Shown piece by piece: positions 10,296 to 20,062 of a stretch of DNA of 64,000 nucleotides (positions within the stretch are counted from its first letter, which is position 1; each line of letters starts with the position of its first letter). The stretch is taken from the NCBI RefSeq assembly GCF_020520425.1, contig NC_079487.1, positions 126,254,385 to 126,318,384 on the forward strand. The letters run 5' to 3'. The stretch is from Spinacia oleracea. Lineage: Eukaryota; Streptophyta; Magnoliopsida; Caryophyllales; Amaranthaceae. Under the pieces are notes generated by a model. The model made no database searches and had not been told where the DNA came from. It saw nothing but the letters and a program-made list of their open reading frames with translations. The translations under genes were made by a program, and so were the position numbers.

Positions 10296-13200
10296 CTCCC
10301 CCTTCAAGCTGGACTTTAGATACAAGTCCAAGCTTGGCAGATAGAAACTGATGTCGAGAAGAAGCAAGTGGTTTAGTTAACAAATCTGCAAGTTGTAGGG
10401 CACCAGAAACATGAGCAGTTTCAATGAAACCATCCTCTACTTGCTCACGAACATAATGCATATCCCTTTTCAAGTGTTTGGTCTTGTCATAAAACATGGG
10501 ATTCTTGGCAAGATGTTCAGCAGAAGTATTGTCACACAATAACTTAACAGGCAATGAAATGTGAACTTGAAGGTCTTCAAGTAATCCCTGAATCCAAACA
10601 AGCTCACTGGCAGTTGCAGACATGCTTCTGTACTCTGCCTCAGCTGAAGATTTACTCACACTACGCTGCTTTTTAGTCTTCCAAGAAACCAAATTGTTGC
10701 CAAGGAAGACAGCATATGCACTTAAATATCTGCTGCTGTATTGACAGGCACTCCAGTCAGCATCACTATATGCACTTAACTCTGTATTAGAATCAGCTGT
10801 ATACCATAAACCATTATCTATTGTACCCTTTAAGTACTTTAAGACATGAAGAGCAGCCTTGAGATGAGGAACTCTTGGAGAATGAACAAATTGACTGAGA
10901 TGCTGCACACAGTAGGACAAATCAGGTCTTGTGATGCCTAGGTAAAGCAATCTACCAACAAGCCTTCTATATACATCAGGATCATCAAGCAAAACCCCAT
11001 CAGCAATGGACAATTTTAGACCACATGAAAGAGGAGCTGGTGCAGGAGTACATTCTTCCATACCAGCATCAATTAGAATGTCCTGAATGTATTTTCTTTG
11101 AGAAAGAAAAATACCATTATCAGTTCTGTGGATTTCAATACCAAGGAAATAAGCAAGCAGACCAAGATCCTTGATTGTAAAAGCAGTGTCCAAGGCAACT
11201 TTCACTTCTTCAATTTGAGCCTTTGAAGTACCAGTAATCAATATATCATCCACATAAACCAAAATCACAAGAAATTCTGCATCATAAGTCCTTGTAAACA
11301 GAGAATAATCCTGCTTAGATTGCTGAAAGTTGAGAGAAATCAGAAATTTGTTCAATTCCTTGTTCCATTGCCTAGATGCTTGTCTCAAACCATATAAGGA
11401 TCTCTTGAATTTATAAACTTGTCCAGGCTGAGCTTTAAGATAACCAGGAGGTGGCTTCATGTAAACCTCCTCATCAATATACCCATGTAAAAAGGCATTA
11501 TTGACATCCAGCTGATATAGTGGCCAACCTCTCACAGCAGCAAGTGCAATGACAATTCTCACAGTAGCTAATTTAGCAACAGGGGAAAAAGTCTGAGTAA
11601 AATCCTTTCCTTCCACTTGCTGATAACCAATTGCCACTAATCTAGCTTTATGCCTATCTATAGTATAATCAGGATTGAGTTTGGTTCTGTAAACCCACTT
11701 AGAGCCAATTGCTTTCTTATCTTTGGGTAACTGAGTAAGTTCCCAAGTATCATTACTCTCCAAGGCTTGGATTTCTTTATCCATAGCAGTTAACCAGTTA
11801 GCATCATGTTTAGCTTGATTGTAATGCTTGGGATCATTGGGAGACTGAAACACAGTGAAAGCTAATGATTCCCAAGTGTCAAAGCTATTGAGTGCCAAAT
11901 CAGTTAACCAAAGATCATCACAATCATTGTCAAGAGAGCAGTCTTTTACAGCAAAAGAAACAGATTCAGAAGAAGAAGTGTCATGTCTGTGTGGAATATA
12001 TGCTCCAACAAAGTCTTTGAGAGCAGTTGAAGGTTTAATTGTTCTGGAACTTTTTCTGGTAACAAGAGTTGGAACAATAGGTTGTATGATATTAGGAGAC
12101 TGATTAAGTTGAGTATTAGGAGAAGTAATGTGAATTTCAGGTTCAGTATTGTGTGTTGAACCAGAACTATGAGAAGAAGAAGAAGAATTAGGAGAAAAAT
12201 GTAAAGAATTTTGAGATGAATGTGGTGGAGAAGTGTTTAAGGATAAAAGTGGAGATTCAGTGTGAATATGATTCTGTATATCAGAAGAAAGATCAGCAGA
12301 ATGAGAATTAGCTTCAGAACCAAAATGAACTGTTTGAATAGGTTTCAAAATATCAGGATTATGTGTAGGTTGAGATTTGTATGGAAATACATCCTCAAAG
12401 AAGATGACATCTCTAGAAACAAAGACAGTGTGTGTATCCATATCATAAAGCTTGAAAGCCCTATAACCAGCAGGATAGCCTAGGAAAATACACTTCCTAG
12501 TTCCAGAATCAAACTTATCTTTTTTGACTTGAGTGTTGTGAGCAAAGCACAAACAGCCAAAGACCCTTAGTGTGTCATATACAGGAACACTCTGAAACAT
12601 AACCTCAAATGGAGTTTTCCAATTCAACACCTTAACTGGAATTTTGTTTATCAAATGTGTGGCTGTAAGTACACATTCTCCCCAAAACTTCTTAGGCAAT
12701 CCAGCATGAAATCTTAAGGCTCTAGCTATTTCAAGAAGAATTCTGTGTTTCCTCTCAACCCTACCATTCTGTTGAGGAACATAAGGAACACTTTTTTCAT
12801 GTATGATACCTTTACTAGCAAACAAAACTCTGCAAGAATCTTTCACTACTTCAGTTCCATTGTCAGACCTTATTCTTTTTATTCTTTTGTGATATTGAGT
12901 GTCAACCATAGAGATAAAATCTGCCACCACCTTTTCTACTTGCATCTTATTGTGAAGCAAAAAGGTCCATGTAACTCTACTATGATCATCCAACACAGTC
13001 AATAAATAAGCTGAACCATCTAAATTTCTGACCCTATATGACCCCCATAAATCCAGATGAATCAATTCAAAACATTCATATGCTCTACTGTCACTCTTTT
13101 TGAATGGAAATCTATGATGCTTTGAATGAAAACAAACATCACAATTGTATTCAGTAAATCCTTTACAATATGCTTCATCAACATACTTCATTTTGGACAG

Positions 13201-14952
13201 AGAAGGATGTCCTAATCTGGCATGTAAAAGATCTAATTTATTCCTGTTGTCCATTTTGGACTCAAACATACTAGTAGCAGTCTTATTTGGCAAAACACCA
13301 GTATTTACATGAGTATTACCATCCTGTACTACAGTAGCAGCTGTGTTTCCACTATACTTAAGATCTTGAAGATCTGTGTGTTTAGCAAAGTAGTAAAGAC
13401 CTTGAGTCTTGTTTCCAGCACCAAGCATAGCTGAACTAGAAGGGTCCTGGAAAGAATACCCATCACCAGTAAATATAACATGAATGCCAGTTTGTTCAAT
13501 CAACCTACCAACAGACATCAGATTGTGTTTGAAACCTTTGACCAATAACACATTTGACAAAACCAGTTTATCACTAAGAATAACATCACCAACTGTGTCA
13601 ACATTCAATTGTGTTCCATCAGGCAAGCCAACTTTAATTGTCTTTTGAAGTGGTCTCTTGTTTATCAAAATACTCTCATCATATGTCATATGATCACAAG
13701 CTCCAGAGTCCACAATCCATAATCCACAATTAAGCATTTTATTCACAGTGCAGTTAAAAGAGTGAGAAATGATACCTGCATAGTTTGCATAAGAACCAGA
13801 AACTCCAGAAGTATCACCATATTGAACTTGCTTGCCTTTCATTGCTTTCAAAACCTCTTGGCAAATTGCATTGATCATTTCATTGTTCACAGAACCAGCA
13901 GAACCATTCAACTGATCATCAAGAGGATTATCTCCAACATCAGCAGCTGAGTTTACATTAGCAACAAGTCTGCTTCCATTTGCTTGATACTGTGACCCTT
14001 TTGAGGCCTTAATTGTGTTGTACCAATCAGGATAGCCTATGAGCTTGAAACATTGATCCACAGTATGCCCCTTACCTTTGCAATGTGTGCATATCTTGTG
14101 CATTTTTTCTTTCTTTATCTCTTTCCAGTCTTTCTTTACACCAGCAAACCTCTGAGATTGATCACCTTTGTATGATTGAGCAGCCATAGCACTGCTACTC
14201 ATAGCACTAGCCTCAACAGCTGCACCACTGACTTCTTTCTGCTTCTCTATTTGTTGAGTGATAGAAAAAACTCTGTTTATACTTGGTAAAGGATCCATGG
14301 ATAGCACATTTGTCACAGTTCCTTCAAATCCTCCATTTAACCCTAACAAAAACTTCATCATTCTATCTTCTTCTTCAAACTCAGCTATTTTCTTCAAGAT
14401 TTGGCAACTACAGCTGTTCAAAGCACCACAAATACAAGTAGGAAATGCCCTCAAACTCTGCATTTCTTCCCACATCTTCTTCAACTTACCATAATAGGTA
14501 ACAATAGTCATATTATCTTGTTTTAAACTATCAATTTCCTTCTTCCGTTGATAGATCAAAGGTCCATTGGACTGTCCAAACCTCTCATTTAATTCCTTCC
14601 ATAATTCTCCAGCATTATCAATGTATCCAAAATCATCTGCTAACTCATTGTTCATAGAGCTTAAAATCCAACTCACTACCATGAAATCAGCACGTTTCCA
14701 CTTACAATAATCTTTGTGATTCACAGCAGGTTTGATAATTCCTCCATTCACAAAACCTTCTTTGTTTTTAGCTATCAATGCTCTCATAACATTCCTTTTC
14801 CATCGCAAGAAATTCGAACCATTGAAAACAGCAGAAACTAAAGAAGAAGTTGGACTGTCTGAATTAGCTATGAAATAAGGATCAAGATTACCTCCATTTT
14901 CAACATTGTTTTGGTAAGAATCTTGATGAGTTTCAAAGCTATCAGTCGCCAT
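10291..14952 (-). CDS. copia gag-pol polyprotein, intact (1553 aa)
   Basis: One uninterrupted frame from ATG 14952 (MATDSFETHQ); five upstream codons are in frame but begin with TTG, so the ATG is preferred. Domains: gag (residues 1-280); zinc knuckle C288-x2-C291-x4-H296-x4-C301; protease DSGACDHM at 415; integrase zinc segment about 575-615; integrase core with LDLWG about 632, RSDNGTEV about 694 and VERKH 36 residues later (DD35E spacing); RT with YVDD at 1233; RNase H with SSAEAEY about 1435 and QLADLLTKPL near the end. The polypurine tract encodes the last residues EGG, and the TAG stop lies inside the 3' LTR (bases 3-5 in element sense). No lesion was found, so it could supply enzymes for itself and relatives. 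Minus- and plus-strand frames inside it are shadows. Confidence 0.96.
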   Translation of the reverse strand: MATDSFETHQDSYQNNVENGGNLDPYFIANSDSPTSSLVSAVFNGSNFLRWKRNVMRALIAKNKEGFVNGGIIKPAVNHKDYCKWKRADFMVVSWILSSMNNELADDFGYIDNAGELWKELNERFGQSNGPLIYQRKKEIDSLKQDNMTIVTYYGKLKKMWEEMQSLRAFPTCICGALNSCSCQILKKIAEFEEEDRMMKFLLGLNGGFEGTVTNVLSMDPLPSINRVFSITQQIEKQKEVSGAAVEASAMSSSAMAAQSYKGDQSQRFAGVKKDWKEIKKEKMHKICTHCKGKGHTVDQCFKLIGYPDWYNTIKASKGSQYQANGSRLVANVNSAADVGDNPLDDQLNGSAGSVNNEMINAICQEVLKAMKGKQVQYGDTSGVSGSYANYAGIISHSFNCTVNKMLNCGLWIVDSGACDHMTYDESILINKRPLQKTIKVGLPDGTQLNVDTVGDVILSDKLVLSNVLLVKGFKHNLMSVGRLIEQTGIHVIFTGDGYSFQDPSSSAMLGAGNKTQGLYYFAKHTDLQDLKYSGNTAATVVQDGNTHVNTGVLPNKTATSMFESKMDNRNKLDLLHARLGHPSLSKMKYVDEAYCKGFTEYNCDVCFHSKHHRFPFKKSDSRAYECFELIHLDLWGSYRVRNLDGSAYLLTVLDDHSRVTWTFLLHNKMQVEKVVADFISMVDTQYHKRIKRIRSDNGTEVVKDSCRVLFASKGIIHEKSVPYVPQQNGRVERKHRILLEIARALRFHAGLPKKFWGECVLTATHLINKIPVKVLNWKTPFEVMFQSVPVYDTLRVFGCLCFAHNTQVKKDKFDSGTRKCIFLGYPAGYRAFKLYDMDTHTVFVSRDVIFFEDVFPYKSQPTHNPDILKPIQTVHFGSEANSHSADLSSDIQNHIHTESPLLSLNTSPPHSSQNSLHFSPNSSSSSHSSGSTHNTEPEIHITSPNTQLNQSPNIIQPIVPTLVTRKSSRTIKPSTALKDFVGAYIPHRHDTSSSESVSFAVKDCSLDNDCDDLWLTDLALNSFDTWESLAFTVFQSPNDPKHYNQAKHDANWLTAMDKEIQALESNDTWELTQLPKDKKAIGSKWVYRTKLNPDYTIDRHKARLVAIGYQQVEGKDFTQTFSPVAKLATVRIVIALAAVRGWPLYQLDVNNAFLHGYIDEEVYMKPPPGYLKAQPGQVYKFKRSLYGLRQASRQWNKELNKFLISLNFQQSKQDYSLFTRTYDAEFLVILVYVDDILITGTSKAQIEEVKVALDTAFTIKDLGLLAYFLGIEIHRTDNGIFLSQRKYIQDILIDAGMEECTPAPAPLSCGLKLSIADGVLLDDPDVYRRLVGRLLYLGITRPDLSYCVQHLSQFVHSPRVPHLKAALHVLKYLKGTIDNGLWYTADSNTELSAYSDADWSACQYSSRYLSAYAVFLGNNLVSWKTKKQRSVSKSSAEAEYRSMSATASELVWIQGLLEDLQVHISLPVKLLCDNTSAEHLAKNPMFYDKTKHLKRDMHYVREQVEDGFIETAHVSGALQLADLLTKPLASSRHQFLSAKLGLVSKVQLEGGV
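10296..10307 (-). other. Polypurine tract of the complete copia element
   Basis: In element sense TTGAAGGGGGAG abuts the 3' LTR. It primes plus-strand DNA synthesis and here also encodes the end of the polyprotein (EGG). Confidence 0.8.
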
Positions 14953-15110
14953 TATATCAACAATCAATCAAATACAATCACAATCGCAGATTTGAAATCG
15001 CAAAATTGTGCAAGAAACTTCGCAATTGCAAGAAGTTTCGCAGCAATCCAAGCAATTCGTGCAGTATTGATTCACTAAATCGAAAACCTAAATCTCGAAA
15101 ATGAGATTCA

Positions 15111-15122
15111 GCTCTGATACCA
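15111..15122 (-). other. Primer-binding site of the complete copia element
   Basis: The minus strand reads TGGTATCAGAGC immediately inside the 5' LTR, the initiator tRNA-Met complement. It is identical to the site of the element at 1-4174. Confidence 0.9.
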
Positions 15123-15326
15123 TGAAGAATCTAAGTGAGTTTCAGAATGCTAGAGAGAAAATAGTTGAAGAAAACTTGAATTTACTGATTTAGTTTCTTG
15201 GCTTTGAAGAGAAGCCAACATTGCTTTATATACAAGCAAGCAACTAACCCTAACTAACTTGCAACAAACTCACTAACAAACTTTTGTAAAATAAAAAAGA
15301 TAAATATAAATATCATATATCCTATA
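15123..15326 (-). repeat. 5' LTR of the complete copia element
   Basis: 204 bp, bounded inside by the primer-binding site and outside by GTTCA. A TATA-like TATATAAAGC (minus sense) lies near 15222-15232 and probably drives the element's transcript. Confidence 0.93.
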
Positions 15327-15331
15327 GTTCA

Positions 15332-15600
15332 TCATCCTCATTTGATCATGAAGGACATTCGGTTACCAAAATATGGTTTATGCACCCTGTTTTTAAATGA
15401 ACATATAGTTCAAATACAAAGAACATATTGTTCATACCCAAAGAACATATATCCAATGAACATATAGTTCAAATCGATAGAACATATAATTTAAATATTT
15501 CACTAGTACATATACATTTAAATCATTCTACATGCTCATTAGAATTTCAATAAATGTTCAACAGAGTACACAATGAGCATTGTGCACCCGGATGTATAAT
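15332..15600. repeat. Degenerate repeats of AACATATAGTTCAAAT type
   Basis: Between about 15395 and 15500 the motif GAACATATAGTTCAAAT and variants occur four times, partly as small palindromes (TTCATA/TATGAA). No TIR element border could be fixed. The rest of the interval is anonymous AT-rich DNA. Confidence 0.5.
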
Positions 15601-15609
15601 CAAATTTCG

Positions 15610-15795
15610 TCTAGTTACTGGTTTATGCTTAGATGCTTTCAGCGTCCAAAGCTTGCGGGCTTAGTGCCATGATTTTGTTTCCTTTCTAGTTTGTTTGGCT
15701 TTGTGTTTCGGCGGTTGCTGTTGCAACCTGTATTTAGCAGTTTGTATGAAGTTTGTTCTTAATGCTTTGGTTATTAATAATATTTCTATTTTACC
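15610..15795 (+). mobile_element. Possible LINE 3' tail
   Basis: A T/G-rich stretch (TTGTTTGGCTTTGTGTTTCG, then ATGCTTTGGTTATTAATAAT) ends close to a C-run and A-run at about 15795-15807. This composition is typical of the 3' untranslated end of plant LINEs. No reverse transcriptase is attached and no target duplication was identified. Confidence 0.3.
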
Positions 15796-15966
15796 CCCCC
15801 AAAAAAATCATTGCATTAGTTATAATACATTTTTTAATGTCAACTTTTTATAATTTCACAAATGAAAAATTAAAGATATTTAATGGATAAATGGTACGTT
15901 GACAAGTGTTACTCTAAATGATGCAATTAAAAAAAACCGGAGGAAATATCATTGAATAATGAAATG

Positions 15967-16141
15967 ATACTAGAGTGCAAAGTAGTACTCCTCCGTCTCT
16001 TTTTGTTTTTTACGTTTTTCTTTTTGGGTATTTCAAAATGTTCTTTACATTTCCTTTTATATTATCACATAAATAACTTAGCATTCTATCAAATTTTGTG
16101 TCCAATTATTATTTTAACCAATTATATTCATTGGGTCATTT
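15967..16141. mobile_element. Half of a Stowaway-like MITE
   Basis: One terminus, CTCCTCCGTCTCTTTTTG, continues as a T-rich arm to the border of the Angela-like LTR at 16142. No matching second terminus is present on the far side of the retroelement, where a different MITE is found instead. Confidence 0.5.
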
Positions 16142-17524
16142 TGTTAGGTTATGATACATATGACACTACATAGATCATGCGGAAACAACCATTAACCCAG
16201 GACAACATATTATTTACACATAATCATATAGCATAATTTAGATGCATACTCTTTGTTGCGTGCCCTCCCTAGCTGCGCCCGAACCGAACAAGAACAAGTC
16301 TTTTAGGACTCCAAGTGTCGTCCCTCCGTAGATAGTCCACAGCACGTCCGGATCCGCCTTAAGATTGACCAACTAGAATCGCCCTTAAGGTACTAGAAAA
16401 TTTCGGCACTTTATGAGCAAGATGTGTGTTTTAATTTTCTCTCAAAAAACTCACTTTTGAATACTTTGAAACTTGTGTATAAATAATGACCCCTAGGCCT
16501 TTATTTATAGAGTTATGGAAAAGGAATCGTAATCCTAGTAGGATACGAATTAATTGAAATTAGAATCCTACATGAATTCTATTTAATTAATTTATCCAAT
16601 TAGGAATAGGAATTTAATCATACACTAACTCTGTAGATTTAGGAATCACGCATGAGCACAAACTCACACACACACGGCAGCCACAAGGGCTGCCCATGCG
16701 CGTGCGAGCAGCAGCCCACGCAGCGCGGCCCACGCATCCGTGGCCTTGGCGCGCGCTGGGCCTGCCTTGCGGTAGGCCTGGGCGCTGCCTTGGCTGGGCT
16801 TGTGGCGCGCGTGCTTGCTGGGCGATGGCCCGGCTTCGTGCTGGGCCTTCGTCCGGCAGGCCTCGTCCGATGCTAATTCGTACGATACGCTTCCGATTAA
16901 ATTTCCAGTTCCGGAATTTATTTCCGATACGAACAATATTTAATATTTCCGATTCCGGAATTAATTTCCGTTTCGAACAAATATTTAATATTTCCGTTTC
17001 CGGAATTATTTTCCGATTCCGGTAATATTTCCGATTCTGACAATATTTCCGTTTCCGGCAATATTTCCGATTCTGGTAATATTTCCATTTCCAATAATAT
17101 TTTCCGATACGTACCATGTTTCTGTTTCCGGCAACATCTACGACTTGGATAATATTCATATTTCCGATACGATCCATATTTCCGTTTCCGGCAATATCAT
17201 CGTTTCCGGAGTATTCATTTCTTGCCTGTGACGATCTTAGCTCCCACTGAAACCAAGATCCGTCGGTTCCGAATATTCATAGATGGAGTATTTAATGCCA
17301 TTAAATACTTGATCCGTTTACGTACTATTTGTGTGACCCTACGGGTTCAGTCAAGAGTAAGCTGTGGATTAATATCATTAATTCCACTTGAACTGAAGCG
17401 GCCTCTAGCTAGGCATTCAGCTCACTTGATCTCACTGAATTATTAACTTGTTAATTAATACTGAACCGCATTTATTAGACTTAACATAGAATGCATACTT
17501 GGACCAAGGGCATTATTTCCTTCA
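16142..17524 (-). repeat. 3' LTR of the Angela-like element (1383 bp)
   Basis: In element sense TGAAGG...CTAACA. It contains an array of CCGGAAAC/TCCGGAAT-like motifs (16880-17215 on the plus strand, TTTCCGATTCCGG and variants) and a GC-rich, CpG-rich block at about 16675-16870 that stands out from the AT-rich surroundings. Open frames through that block on both strands are composition artefacts. A TATA-like TATAAATAA is near 16490 on the minus strand. Confidence 0.85.
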
Positions 17525-18290
17525 GTCTCCCACTTGTCCTTAGGGACAAGTGTGCATTTCCTAATTCCTTTGTCGCTCGATGCTTGCTCTTGAACATAAG
17601 GTAAGAGTTGTCATCCTTATTATGTCCAGAGGTGTTCCTCGGTTTCAGAGTTCAACTGATCAAATAAACAGATAATCATAGCCTATGATTCATCCGAGCA
17701 CGGCCATGCATTTCACAGTTTCTAGCTCTCCGAGTGGCCTTGTACAACTTTTAAGCATCTCATCCCGATTTATGGGAGGACAATCCCAATCTTGCGATCT
17801 TGAGATTAGACTTCGTTTGATAGGTGATTACCTGAGCGTTGCCTTTATAGCCTCCTTTTACGGTGCGACGGTTGGTCAACGTCAAAGCAACCAGTTCTCA
17901 AACAAGTAATCTCAAATCACTCAGGTATTGAGGATTTAGTGTCTAATAATTTAATGAAATTTACTTATGACAGACTTTCATCTCTTACAGTAAAGTTTCA
18001 TAGGTCTCGTCCGATACTAATCTTCCCAAAGTAAGTATCTATGCAAATGATTATGACATTGCCATGTCCACATAGTTCAAGAAACAGAACTACTAGTCAT
18101 CTTGCATTCTAGTCGTCTAACGTTTTCTATGCGTCCAATTTTATAGAAAACTCCGATTAGGGACCATTTTCAACCTTTGACATTCAAGTTCACTTGATAG
18201 TCATTTCTTAGTCACAGGACTGGTCCTGACAGTCTATCTTGAATATATCGTCAAATTTGAAGGGACTCATCATTTAATACTAAACCAAGA
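17525..18290 (-). other. Non-coding 3' region between pol and LTR of the Angela-like element
   Basis: About 0.75 kb of sequence without a usable frame, including short conserved-looking blocks such as GGTGCGACGGTTGGTCAACG. Such a non-coding spacer upstream of the polypurine tract is usual in this lineage. Confidence 0.6.
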
Positions 18291-19735
18291 TTAAATGGAA
18301 TATGAAAATACATTTCATATATGATAAATGTTCAACCCCAATGTTTTATAACCATGGGCCTCAAACCCATCTTCTAAAACAATTCATGGAATTCAAAGCT
18401 ATGCTTGATTTCCAGTGCTACAACGTGAGTGTTGCTTCTCACTTGTTGCATAGGTTTAGTTATCACGCTTTGCCAATCTTAATATCCTTTTCATCGAATG
18501 TTCTTCGAGATATGATGATAAGATCTTTTCGAGTTTGTTTATTATGTGATCTAGTCTTTCTTACTTCGATGGTGGTTTTACTCATTTTGCAATGAAGAAC
18601 CATCAAGTTAGCAGACGTTTTTCTTGCTTCAAGAGTGGTTCTACGCATTTTTCAATGAAGAACCATCAAGCCAGCAGACAGGTGATCTACCCAAGTTCAG
18701 TGAAGAACTTTAAACAACCCTGTTTTATTGCTTCTTAGGCAATAATTACTTTTACTTCAACTGTTGCTAGTGATGCTTTGTTTGGATTTACTTATCCAAG
18801 CAGTTCACAGACAGGTGGAAAACTTTCAGCTGTATCTTAGAACATAGAAATTAATATTTTAATTTCCCACGCAACAACTCATGGTCTCCAATCCATGTTG
18901 CCATTTCAAAACACGATGCTCTTTAGCTCGTCCTTGTCAATGGTTAACTCCAAAGGGTCTTGCTTGATCCTTTGCCAGTGTTTATGCGTGTAGCATCAAT
19001 ATTTAGCATATCTTTATTTCCTTGAATCAAGAACTATTCCTATGTACCTTTTCAAGTACCATAAGTATTCTTGATCTCAATCTAGTTGATCTTCACTTAG
19101 ATCAATAGAGATTGGTATATGTTCGTCATGGCTAAAGTCATACGATACGTTTTTGGCGATCCTCATATTATATCATACATGATAAATTCTTTTGCAGAAT
19201 AATTCCCAATTGAATTCTATTCATGTAACTTTAGCTTATTCAATTTCAGCAGATACTGAATCCAGCTAAATTCTTTGACATATAATATAGGTTAAGAATC
19301 TCATTTAGACTCTTTGATGTTTAACTTAGTAAATGCTTATACATAGTTCAAACATCCTTTACTTAGATTTATTCACATGGGTCGAATATCTCCAATGGAG
19401 ACTTTCGTGTTTGATTTAGTAAATGCCATTACTTAATCCAAAACAATATCATAAGATTTTTGTAAATAGATCTTAATACCCAGTATGTACTAAGTTTCGC
19501 CATGGTCCATCATTGATGAATAATTTCAAATCTAAGTCATTAGCATTTGAATGTTATTTCACAATAGAGAGATATGTGTGTAATACACATAGGACCAATT
19601 AAGTTTTAAGTACTCCCACTAAACTTCTTATATATCTATAAGAATCATGTATATTTTATGAAACTAAAATACTTATTAGCTTCACTAAAATACAGTTCTA
19701 ATTCCCAATTGCTTGCTTAAATCTGGACTTAGATT

Positions 19736-20062
19736 TCATAAGCTAGCTTTCCTTTTCAAGCATTTATTTGGATCCACAAATCCTATGACATACCATGTAC
19801 ATAGTTTATTCCAACATTTGATTGAGGAATACGTTTTGTCATCCAATTGCCATATGTACCAATATGCAATCATTGCTTGAATTATAGACTTAAGCATTAC
19901 GATTTTGCATGAGGTTTCAACACAATCCATGCCATGAATTTGCTTGTAACCTTTAGCAACTAATCTAGCTTTGTGTGTGAACACAATTCCATGTTTGATG
20001 GTTTTTATCCTTAAAACAAACTTGCAACCAATAGGTGTGAAACTATTCTTGCAAATCAACAA
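19736..20062 (-). pseudogene. Degenerate copia reverse transcriptase segment
   Basis: The minus frame contains THKARLVAKGYKQIHGMD, MLKSI and IWQLDDKT, matching the N-terminal part of copia RT (consensus YKARLVAKGYxQ, MDVKTAFLNG). Conserved residues are lost (DETFSPV became VETSCKI) and the frame ends before YVDD. It is a dead relic of the Angela-like element. Confidence 0.8.

Larger units (their letters stand above)
10092..15326 (-). mobile_element. Complete Ty1/copia retrotransposon, young
   Basis: Two 204-bp LTRs (10092-10295 and 15123-15326) flank a primer-binding site, one gag-pol ORF and a polypurine tract. The 5-bp target duplication GTTCA is at 10087-10091 and 15327-15331. I count two mismatches between the LTRs (AGAG/AGTG at about 10103/15134, and CTTGGAAG/CTTTGAAG further in), so the insertion is recent. 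Total length 5235 bp. All parts needed for autonomy are present. The short LTR and domain order fit a Retrofit/Ale-type lineage, but lineage assignment needs an RT tree. Confidence 0.96.

Noticed and set aside
16614..17177. Overlapping long frames on both strands in a GC-rich block
   Set aside because: They lie in the Angela-like LTR; residue content (Ala/Gly/Arg) follows base composition and no family is recognisable.
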